The translations under genes were made by a program, and so were the position numbers. Positions 1 through 5,353 of a stretch of DNA of 5,353 nucleotides are shown here, piece after piece. This DNA comes from Fusobacteriaceae bacterium (GTDB lineage Bacteria > Fusobacteriota > Fusobacteriia > Fusobacteriales > Fusobacteriaceae), in assembly GCA_030625925.1 (NCBI GenBank), contig DAOUPY010000139.1, positions 1 to 5,353 on the forward strand. Reading direction: 5' to 3'. Within the stretch, counting starts at the first letter, position 1, and each line of letters starts with the position of its first letter. The notes under the pieces are model-generated. The model saw nothing but the letters and a program-made list of their open reading frames with translations. It was not told the DNA's origin and did not search any database.

Positions 1-402
1 AATAATCAATATCATATGAGGTTAGATACTAGTAAGAAGGGAAATGCTGGATCAGGATTAGAAGTAAATATTTTCGATTCCCATACAGGAAGGGAGAGGA
101 GTATCAAAACTCTTTCTGGTGGTGAAATTTTTAAAGCATCCATGGCTTTAGCCCTGGGGTTATCCGATGTAGTACAGTCAAAAAATGGCGGAATAAAGCT
201 TGATTCTGTCTTTATCGACGAAGGATTCGGTACGCTAGATGAGGAATCCCTGTCTGTGGCGATGGACATTTTGATGGAATTAAAAAGCAGTGGCCGAACT
301 GTAGGAATCATCTCCCATGTGAGCGAGTTAAAGCAGACAATAACCAGTCAAATTAAGGTAGAAAAAACTGTGAGGGGAAGCACAGCAGAGGTTATTTACT
401 AA
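1..402 (+). CDS. sbcC: Exonuclease subunit SbcC, C-terminal part (5' end outside window)
   Basis: This is the C-terminal ATPase lobe of SbcC, the SMC/Rad50-like partner of the SbcD nuclease. In the known family, SbcCD is a cytoplasmic ATP-dependent complex that opens hairpins and processes blocked DNA ends. The 133 residues seen here contain the ABC signature LSGGE (112-126), the Walker B stretch [11 protein letters not shown] with its DE pair (217-222) running into the D-loop, and the H-loop histidine in GIISHV (316-318). The phrase [10 protein letters not shown] is typical of SbcC rather than RecN or SMC. The frame is open to base 1, so the methionine at 16 is internal and the N-terminal lobe and coiled coil lie to the left. 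The gene ends with TAA and a hairpin terminator follows 18 bases later. No sign of damage is seen. sbcD would be expected just upstream. Confidence 0.92.
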   Translation, partial: NNQYHMRLDTSKKGNAGSGLEVNIFDSHTGRERSIKTLSGGEIFKASMALALGLSDVVQSKNGGIKLDSVFIDEGFGTLDEESLSVAMDILMELKSSGRTVGIISHVSELKQTITSQIKVEKTVRGSTAEVIY

Positions 403-420
403 ATTAAGAAGAAACTATTT

Positions 421-460
421 AAAAAGGCTTGAATCCTGTACTAGGACTCAAGCCTTTTTA
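421..460. terminator. Bidirectional rho-independent terminator after sbcC
   Basis: A 12-bp stem pairs 421-432 (AAAAAGGCTTGA) with 448-459. After one A/C mismatch it continues with TCCT/AGGA, and the loop is GTACT (438-442). The plus strand ends in a T-run within and after the stem, and the A-run at 421-425 gives a T-run on the minus strand. It can therefore stop sbcC transcripts from the left and the small secreted protein's transcripts from the right. Confidence 0.88.
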
Positions 461-577
461 GTTTAAATAATAATATATATTAACTTTTTTTGCCTTCCCT
501 AAATCCTTTAGATTTTACCCTCTGTCAAAAATCATTCTATTTCGGACGAAAATTTAAAAAAAATAGATTTAACATTA
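461..577. other. AT-rich intergenic stretch, nothing recognised
   Basis: This stretch lies between the terminator and the stop codon of the minus-strand small gene. It would be the 3' untranslated region of that gene if its transcripts stop at the 421-459 hairpin. No open frame of note, no closer terminator and no repeat is seen on either strand. Confidence 0.5.
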
Positions 578-793
578 TTAATTCTTTGCATTTAATGGCT
601 TATAATCATCAAAAATACTGCTTAGACTCAAGGTATTTTCTGTATTCAATTTATCTTGAGAAGATACTTGCCCTTGAGATTGTTCTTTTTTAAAGTCACC
701 AAAAATGTTACTTATTCCTACTGATGATTCCTTGTCATTAGAAAAAGACAGAGTACCCATTACCAACATTACACCTAATATTATTTTTTTCAT
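578..793 (-). CDS. Small secreted protein of unknown function (71 aa)
   Basis: I do not recognise this protein. It starts MKKIILGVMLVMGTLSFSN, a lysine pair then a hydrophobic core and small or polar residues, which is a classic Sec signal peptide with probable cleavage near S18/N19. There is no cysteine, so it is not a lipoprotein. The predicted mature part is about 53 residues, polar and rich in S, K, D, N and Q, with no membrane segment. It contains the same motif twice, 30 residues apart: VGISNIFGDFK (25-35) and LSLSSIFDDYK (55-65), sharing S, I, F, D and K plus conservative V/L, I/L and F/Y pairs. The ATG is supported by AGGAGG seven bases upstream, a fitting signal peptide and a consensus promoter further upstream. 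It faces sbcC and stands alone. A periplasmic or surface peptide is inferred; a specific role cannot be given. An overlapping opposite-strand frame has no comparable support. Confidence 0.75.
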   Translation of the reverse strand: MKKIILGVMLVMGTLSFSNDKESSVGISNIFGDFKKEQSQGQVSSQDKLNTENTLSLSSIFDDYKPLNAKN

Positions 794-927
794 GTCTACG
801 CCTCCTACAGCTTATATTTTTTTCATTTCATTCAATTCCGTATAATATCTCCAAAAAAAATCGGTTTTGAATGTTATTGTCACATTAAAATGGGATATTA
901 ATCCCATAACTTCACTATTTTTCCAAC
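794..927 (-). promoter_or_regulatory. Long structured 5' leader of the small protein gene
   Basis: If transcription starts about seven bases after the -10 box, the leader is about 133 nt. It holds two neighbouring dyads. The first is ATGGGAT-TAAT-ATCCCAT (907-890, seven perfect pairs, four-base loop). The second runs from 890 to 865: AATGT and ACATT separated by seven bases, extended by TTTT/AAAA past one unpaired C. A run of eight T (860-853, minus strand) follows four bases later, and the SD lies further down. The first dyad could be a repressor operator at about +20 to +38 or an RNA hairpin. The second stem is A-T rich and looks weak as a terminator. It matches no riboswitch class that I know. 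The dyads are seen directly; a regulatory role is inferred. Confidence 0.4.
801..806 (-). promoter_or_regulatory. Ribosome binding site of the small secreted protein
   Basis: On the minus strand this reads AGGAGG, within GTAGGAGG, seven bases before the ATG at 793-791. It is a full-strength Shine-Dalgarno site at good spacing. It is the main argument that the minus-strand frame, not the overlapping plus-strand one, is the real gene. Confidence 0.88.
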
Positions 928-933
928 AAAGTA

Positions 934-962
934 ATTATATACGTTTTCGAATGTTTTGTCAA
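934..962 (-). promoter_or_regulatory. Consensus sigma-70/sigma-A promoter driving the small protein gene
   Basis: On the minus strand the -35 box TTGACA (962-957) and the -10 box TATAAT (939-934) both match consensus exactly, with an optimal 17-base spacer (956-940). Transcription should start near 927 and run left into the 71-residue gene. Such a perfect promoter implies strong basal expression unless it is repressed or attenuated, which makes the dyads in the leader relevant. Confidence 0.88.
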
Positions 963-987
963 CGACTTTTATTAATTTTTTTTAATC

Positions 988-1107
988 TTATTCTGAAATC
1001 TTTATTTTGAAGTAAATTTTTTTTAGTTCATCTTTCTGCTCTTCAGAGACTCCAAATGTAACCTCTTCTAGAAATTCTGTTGCTATTTCATTGAAATCCT
1101 CTGCATT
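988..1107 (-). pseudogene. Possible remnant of a decayed gene (C-terminal fragment)
   Basis: Reading leftwards from 1107, a frame of 39 codons ends with TAA at 990-988. It is preceded directly by an in-frame stop (1110-1108). It has no ATG, GTG or TTG start and no ribosome binding site. The peptide nevertheless looks protein-like: it begins NAEDFNEIATEFLEEVTFG and continues with an acidic and lysine-rich helix-like stretch ending FKIKISE. The local base composition is also less AT-rich than the flanks. I do not recognise the family. The reading as the tail of a degraded gene is inference; a chance open frame remains quite possible. Confidence 0.3.
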
Positions 1108-1268
1108 TTAGTCAAATATGCCCCTAAAAAACAATTATTATAAAATATTTGAATTGAAAAAAACATATGTAAATTTAGAAATTAATTATATTATTTTCTT
1201 TATTTTTAGAAATTAGGCAGGAGAAAACAAGTCTTTTCCCTAAATTATAATAAATGATCTTTGTTTTT
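1108..1268 (+). promoter_or_regulatory. Upstream region of the DUF748 gene, weak promoter candidate
   Basis: This is a very AT-rich non-coding stretch. The hexamer TATAAT at 1246-1251 sits at a distance from the ATG that would give a leader of about 24 nt. The matching -35 position (about 1223-1228, GAAAAC) is poor, so an activator or another promoter may be needed. An 11-bp direct repeat TTTAGAAATTA occurs at 1174-1184 and 1205-1215, 31 bp apart. No good TTGACA-like partner was found for any other AT-rich hexamer here. Confidence 0.3.
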
Positions 1269-1275
1269 GAGGGGG
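1269..1275 (+). promoter_or_regulatory. Ribosome binding site that sets the DUF748 start
   Basis: GAGGGGG lies six bases before the ATG at 1282, a good SD position. The frame could be extended to a TTG at 1261, but this purine-rich site would then lie inside the coding region. Starting at 1282 also puts MKKIYK directly before the hydrophobic anchor, so 1282 is preferred. Confidence 0.8.
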
Positions 1276-1281
1276 CTGGTT

Positions 1282-4200
1282 ATGAAAAAAATATATAAAA
1301 TAATTTTGGTATCTCTAGGTGTATTTATATTTCTTTTGATAACAGGTACAAATCTGATTTTAAAAGGAGTTGTCGTATCATCTTTGGAAAATGCTTTAAA
1401 CAGAAGGGTCAGCATGGGGAGCCTTTGGCTGAACCCTTTCACAGGAACCCTTTCTTCCCATGATGTTATTATATGGAATGGAGATGAAGAGCCAGTACTG
1501 TCTCTCAAATCTATAGAGATAAATACCGATCCCCTTAAACTTTTTGCAAGAAAACTGTCCATAAGTGGAGTTCGCCTCACCGAACCCACTCTGAACCTTA
1601 TTTATTTAGGAAATAACTCAAAATCAAAGAAACAAATCTCTCCACAGACAGGAGAAACAGAGGCAACTGCATCTTCACAAGGCTTCATAAAAGAGGTAGA
1701 AGTTCACAATATTGCAATAGAAAGGCTGACTTTTATAAGACCCAAAGGAATATTAAAGTCACTCAACACAATAACTCTCAAGGTTCCTGACTCTACCTAT
1801 GAAAATAATCAGCTGGATCTTTCTGCAAATCTGAATATTTTAGGGAGTGGTCTCGTTGATATAAAAATTAAAGTCAATACAGAGACCGGTGCATTGGATA
1901 CCTCTTTGGTTTCCCAGGGGTTTTATTTTGACAATACCTTCTCCTCAAATGAAAAAAATGACCTCAAGCTGTCTGGGAACCTCAAAGGAAACATCTTTAT
2001 TCGTGGAAACTACCTTAAGAAGGAGTTTCAGGTAAGGGGAAATGCAACTGGATCAAAGGTCCTTGCTCAGGACAAAAAAGGAAATCAGCTGATGAATTCT
2101 GAACATATATCTATCGATCTAGAAAGTTTAACCTTTCCTGAAATGTCCCTAGATCTTAAAAAGTTGGAAATAGAGGATACCCAAAGTAACCTCTCCGTTC
2201 TTCAAGAAAAAAAAGGGGTTCCTGTATCTAATAAAAAACAGGAAGTTAAACCCCTCCCCGAAGAGGTGCAGAGGTCTCTACTAAAGAATATAATTATCGA
2301 TGAAATTATAGTTAAAAGATCTGCCCTTACCTATGGCGACTTAGTATTTACTGACATAGATTTAAACCTCAAGGATCTAAGTAATGTTCCTGGAAATAAG
2401 GCATCTACAGCAATTTCCTTTACCTTTAACGACTCCATAGATTTTTCATCTCAATCTCTTATTGAGGTCTTAGATCATTCTACGGAGTTTAACCCTTTGA
2501 AATTTCTTATTCTTAAGGGAAATTTTATATTAAACACCCCATCTTTGGAGCTTCCTGATTCCGTGAAAAAGGAACTGCCATATGAGGCTGAAATCGAAAA
2601 AATCAAGCTGAAAGGAGATTATTCCTTCAGCTATCCCAATGTCATATTAAAGTCAGATATCTTCACTGAAAATCTTAGACTCATAGGAAAGGAGGAAAAC
2701 CCTCATAATATTCTCCTTAAGTCCCTTTACGGTAACTGCTCTCTCAGCTACAATCTAGATGATCACTCCTACTCCCTGTCTGGTCCGCTGAACTTCAAGG
2801 ATTTTAATATCAAAAACAAGATCGGACAAGATTTTTTTTACGGAGACCTCGCTGTTGAACTGGGCAGTTTCAATAAGAGTAAGGTTTCTTTTGATTCAGT
2901 GATATTTAATGGATTTTTTTTAGATTTAAATACCAATATCACCTCTGAAAAATCAAAATCCTCCCATATAGAGGAAAGAATCTCTAGAGGAAGCAAACTG
3001 CCTTCTAAAGAAGAGAGCATTGAAATTATAATAGATAATCTCAAACTAAGAAAGGGAAAGGTACTTACAAAGGATCTCTCTTTTTTGAACATCTATCTAG
3101 ACGGAGATAACATCTCCAATAAAAAAATTAATTCGAATTTTGTTATCAATACCCTTATAAATGATTCTGCCTCCTTAAAGGGAAGTCTAAATGTAAAGGC
3201 AGATGACATGAATGATTTTTCAGACCTCAGGGCAAAAGGGAATATATCTATTTCAAATTTAGATCTCAAGATATTGACTCCTTATATAAAAACTCTCCCC
3301 TATGAAATGAGAGGAATTGTCAATTATTCGTCATTTTTAGATTATTCAAAGGATAATATTAATTCTAGGGGGGATTTTTCAGGAATAAATCTCTACATAG
3401 ACAAAACCGATTCTATGGCAATTTCCATGAAAAGTATCCGGTCCAAGCTGAATTTCAAGTTAAACAAAGAGGGCATTATTCTTTCAAACAGCACTTTCTC
3501 CCTTTTAAATCTCCATGGAGAGACCAAGGATGAAACTAAGATCACACTTGCAAAGAGTGATATAGTTGTGAAAAAATACTCTCCAAAAACAATAAATTTT
3601 ACCTCCATTGCCCTGACTTCTCCTGTTATCGACCTCAAGAAATCACCAAAAAAAGTCGGTAGTTCCGGTGGTTCCACCAAGCAAAAGAAGGTAAAGCCCC
3701 TTCCCATAATATCGGCTTCAAAAATAAAGATAAAAAACGGAAAATTTATCTACAGAGATCTGAAAAAAACATCTGTCTATGAAAATATAGGATTTTCAGC
3801 TGCTAATTTTACCACCCAAAAGAATAAAAAATTTCCTATAGATGCAAGCATATCCCTAGCAGGAATTGAAAAGATAGAACTCAAGGGCAATCTTTCCCTT
3901 AAGGAAAATTGGGATTTTTCTCCCCAGACCATTGCCTTCAACGGAACCCTTAATGTGACAAAATTAAATATTCCTACCTTCAACAATCTCCTCAAGAAGA
4001 GCCTGCCTAACGAGTTTGACGGTGGGATCCTGTCCTCCAAGGGAAGGGTGGATCTGAGAGGTGGCCAGCTCAATTCAGATCATGACATAACTGTCTCAAA
4101 GGTAGATTTGGGAAAAACTACAGGTTATAACAGGGAGATACCCCTAGGATCTGTAGTAAAGGTTCTTTCTGATAAATATGGAAATATCCGTATCACCCTT

Positions 4201-4686
4201 CCTGTGACTGGTGACCTCACCAATCCAGAGTTAGGTGTCAGCACTATTGTAACCAGCAGTCTTATGAGCGGCCTGATAAAGGCGGCTAGATCTCCTAAGA
4301 CCATCATCTCCAAGATCATCACCTTGGAAAATGATGAGATCAAGACAATTTACTTTCAATATCTTTCAGGGAAACCAAATAAACTTGAAACAGACAAACT
4401 CTATGAAATTATAAATATACTTACAGAAAATCCAAAATTTGTGGTAACCTTTACCCTATACACCAATAAGAATATAGAAAAGAGTCTTATCACCACAAAA
4501 TCTATCACCGGAATCTTCTCAGGTCAGTCAATGGATCCAGAAAAGGTTTTGGAAAATCTCATGGAGGAGAGAAGAAAGTATATTTTAGACTTCTTCTTGG
4601 ACAGTGTCTCTTCCCAAAGGATAGAAGTGAAAATTTCTAAAGACAACAAATCTCTGCCTCAGGCTAAGGTGGATTTTAAAGAATAG
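1282..4686 (+). CDS. DUF748/AsmA-like envelope protein (1134 aa)
   Basis: This is a large, intact, membrane-anchored protein of the AsmA-like superfamily, closest to DUF748 proteins. Residues 4-27 form one hydrophobic segment after MKK, so the rest should lie in the periplasm. The opening (NRRVSMGSLWLNPFTGTL, then ISGVRLTEPTLNLIY) follows the AsmA-type N-terminal pattern. The body is beta-rich, with similar modules starting near residues 134, 331, 579 and 809, each after a charged linker (112-133, 309-322, 555-579, 786-804); two of the linkers end in KPLP (323-326, 805-808). LPVTGDLTNPELG (973-985) is the conserved DUF748/AsmA motif. From about 1023 (IYFQYLSGKPNKL) to the end, a DUF748-type tail recalls an OmpA-like fold. 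Relatives such as YhdP and TamB in E. coli are known or proposed to carry phospholipids between the two membranes; the same role here is inference. The gene stands alone with its own terminator. Confidence 0.85.
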   Translation: MKKIYKIILVSLGVFIFLLITGTNLILKGVVVSSLENALNRRVSMGSLWLNPFTGTLSSHDVIIWNGDEEPVLSLKSIEINTDPLKLFARKLSISGVRLTEPTLNLIYLGNNSKSKKQISPQTGETEATASSQGFIKEVEVHNIAIERLTFIRPKGILKSLNTITLKVPDSTYENNQLDLSANLNILGSGLVDIKIKVNTETGALDTSLVSQGFYFDNTFSSNEKNDLKLSGNLKGNIFIRGNYLKKEFQVRGNATGSKVLAQDKKGNQLMNSEHISIDLESLTFPEMSLDLKKLEIEDTQSNLSVLQEKKGVPVSNKKQEVKPLPEEVQRSLLKNIIIDEIIVKRSALTYGDLVFTDIDLNLKDLSNVPGNKASTAISFTFNDSIDFSSQSLIEVLDHSTEFNPLKFLILKGNFILNTPSLELPDSVKKELPYEAEIEKIKLKGDYSFSYPNVILKSDIFTENLRLIGKEENPHNILLKSLYGNCSLSYNLDDHSYSLSGPLNFKDFNIKNKIGQDFFYGDLAVELGSFNKSKVSFDSVIFNGFFLDLNTNITSEKSKSSHIEERISRGSKLPSKEESIEIIIDNLKLRKGKVLTKDLSFLNIYLDGDNISNKKINSNFVINTLINDSASLKGSLNVKADDMNDFSDLRAKGNISISNLDLKILTPYIKTLPYEMRGIVNYSSFLDYSKDNINSRGDFSGINLYIDKTDSMAISMKSIRSKLNFKLNKEGIILSNSTFSLLNLHGETKDETKITLAKSDIVVKKYSPKTINFTSIALTSPVIDLKKSPKKVGSSGGSTKQKKVKPLPIISASKIKIKNGKFIYRDLKKTSVYENIGFSAANFTTQKNKKFPIDASISLAGIEKIELKGNLSLKENWDFSPQTIAFNGTLNVTKLNIPTFNNLLKKSLPNEFDGGILSSKGRVDLRGGQLNSDHDITVSKVDLGKTTGYNREIPLGSVVKVLSDKYGNIRITLPVTGDLTNPELGVSTIVTSSLMSGLIKAARSPKTIISKIITLENDEIKTIYFQYLSGKPNKLETDKLYEIINILTENPKFVVTFTLYTNKNIEKSLITTKSITGIFSGQSMDPEKVLENLMEERRKYILDFFLDSVSSQRIEVKISKDNKSLPQAKVDFKE

Positions 4687-4745
4687 ATACTATAATTTTA
4701 AAATGATTTATAATTACAAATAACATATTAATAAATTTTTATTCT

Positions 4746-4785
4746 AAAAAAGCAAGTCGATAGATTAAATCGGCTTGCTTTTTTT
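4746..4785. terminator. Bidirectional rho-independent terminator shared by DUF748 and AGCS genes
   Basis: The stem AGCAAGTCGAT (4751-4761) pairs with 4769-4779, including one G-U pair, around a seven-base loop (4762-4768). It extends outward as an A-run (4746-4750) against a T-run (4780-4784). The T-run at 4779-4785 stops rightward transcription from the DUF748 gene. The A-run gives the T-run needed to stop leftward transcription from the AGCS gene, whose stop codon ends at 4793. Confidence 0.92.
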
Positions 4786-4792
4786 CATTATC

Positions 4793-5353
4793 CTATGATG
4801 TTTTTAATTCTACTGCACCTTCTTCGACCGTTCCTCTTTCTCTTCCTTCTCTTCTTACTTCATCCCAAACAGCGAAATCTCCTTTAATCCCAATCTTATT
4901 TGGATTAAAGTCCCAATTATCTTCTCTTCCTTCCTTCATTCTTAATTTATAATCTTTCAGGCAGGCAATCGCTGGTTTATGCATAATTAAAATTCCTACT
5001 ATATTTATCCAAGCCATTATTCCTATTCCAATATCTCCAAAAGTCCAAGCCATTCCACCTGCAGCTATAGAACCTGAAAATGTAAATCCAAGAAATACTA
5101 ATTTTGAAATAAATCTAATTTTTTTACCTTTTTCACTGCCCTTAGTTAAATAAACTAATGCTGTATCTCCATTCCAGAAAAATGCTAATAATGTAGTAAA
5201 GGCAAAGAATACAATAGCTATAGCAACTATGTATGCACCATACCCAATCCCAATATCTAAAGCTGTAGATGTATTAGCGGCTCCTACCGATCCCATACTC
5301 ATACTAGAAGTTGCACCCTTTCCTGCAAAAATTGTCTTACCAGTAGCTCCATC
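4793..5353 (-). CDS. AGCS-family sodium:alanine symporter, C-terminal part (5' end outside window)
   Basis: This is the last 186 residues of an alanine or glycine:cation symporter, an inner-membrane carrier that imports small amino acids with Na+. The frame is open to the window edge (it begins DGATGKTIFAGKGATSSM), so the methionine at 5302-5300 is internal. The stretch ALDIGIGYGAYIVAIAIVFF then AFTTLLAFFWNGDTALVYL matches the late AGCS helix and the loop before the last helices; where AGCS proteins usually have a W-Y-Y-G-E-like sequence, this one has FFWNGD. Two hydrophobic regions follow (about FISKLVFLGFTFSG and IGIMAWINIVGILIM). Then comes a cytoplasmic tail with the family's FNPNKIGIKG phrase and an unusually charged end (EVRREGRERG). 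It ends with TAG and a shared hairpin terminator. Which amino acid it carries cannot be told from this part. Confidence 0.88.
   Translation of the reverse strand, partial: DGATGKTIFAGKGATSSMSMGSVGAANTSTALDIGIGYGAYIVAIAIVFFAFTTLLAFFWNGDTALVYLTKGSEKGKKIRFISKLVFLGFTFSGSIAAGGMAWTFGDIGIGIMAWINIVGILIMHKPAIACLKDYKLRMKEGREDNWDFNPNKIGIKGDFAVWDEVRREGRERGTVEEGAVELKTS

Noticed and set aside
550..563. TTTCG-GA-CGAAA palindrome as a terminator for the small gene
   Set aside because: The arms are five pairs with a two-base loop, which is too tight to form, and no proper T-run follows on the minus strand.
490..693. A plus-strand open frame of 67 codons opposite the small secreted protein
   Set aside because: It begins at a TTG with no ribosome binding site. 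The overlapping minus-strand frame has an SD, a signal peptide and a consensus promoter.
841..846. TATAAT on the plus strand in the leader region
   Set aside because: The matching -35 position is a plain T-run, and no plus-strand gene follows for over 400 bases.
865..890. The second leader dyad as a CRP/FNR-type site (it contains TGTGA on the minus strand)
   Set aside because: Only one half matches TGTGA. The other half does not give TCACA or the FNR TTGAT-N4-ATCAA pattern, so no regulator can be named.
1261..1281. A TTG start that would lengthen the DUF748 protein by seven residues
   Set aside because: The SD-like GAGGGGG at 1269-1275 lies inside this extension and is well placed for the ATG at 1282. 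The extension also adds no signal-like sequence.
2688..2695. AAAGGAGG, a strong SD sequence inside the DUF748 gene
   Set aside because: No ATG, GTG or TTG lies at a suitable distance, so it is not an internal start. It encodes ordinary residues of the protein.
1245..4343. Several minus-strand open frames of 72-114 codons inside the DUF748 gene
   Set aside because: They are shadows of a long, clearly coding plus-strand frame. They show no recognisable protein features.

Overview
The window is a piece of AT-rich bacterial chromosome with ordinary housekeeping and envelope genes. The strong AT bias, AGGAGG-type ribosome binding sites, a very long AsmA/DUF748-type envelope protein (a family of two-membrane bacteria) and an AGCS sodium:amino-acid symporter together suggest a low-GC diderm. 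A member of the Fusobacteriota (Ilyobacter, Propionigenium or Cetobacterium type) fits best. This is inference from style and gene content, since no rRNA or other marker gene is present. I see no CRISPR array, insertion sequence, tRNA, phage gene or defence system.

Layout, left to right. (1) Positions 1-402 (+) hold the last 133 residues of the DNA repair nuclease subunit SbcC, cut by the window edge and followed by a hairpin terminator at 421-459. (2) Positions 578-793 (-) hold a 71-residue secreted protein of unknown function with a signal peptide and a motif repeated at a spacing of 30 residues. It has a strong SD and a consensus sigma-70-type promoter (TTGACA, 17 bp, TATAAT), with a leader of about 133 nt containing two adjacent dyads. 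(3) Positions 988-1107 (-) are an open stretch with protein-like composition but no usable start, possibly the tail of a decayed gene. (4) Positions 1108-1281 are AT-rich non-coding DNA upstream of the large gene, with an 11-bp direct repeat. (5) Positions 1282-4686 (+) encode a 1134-residue DUF748/AsmA-like protein with an N-terminal membrane anchor, recurring modules after charged linkers, and the DUF748-type C-terminal end. (6) A bidirectional terminator lies at 4746-4785. (7) Positions 4793-5353 (-) hold the C-terminal 186 residues of an AGCS sodium:alanine symporter, cut by the right edge.

The genes do not form an operon. Each complete or partial gene appears to be its own transcription unit, and both convergent junctions (sbcC with the small protein, DUF748 with AGCS) contain a hairpin with T-runs on both strands. 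The least explained elements are the small secreted protein with its long structured leader, and the stand-alone DUF748 protein, a candidate inter-membrane lipid-transfer or envelope-maintenance factor.
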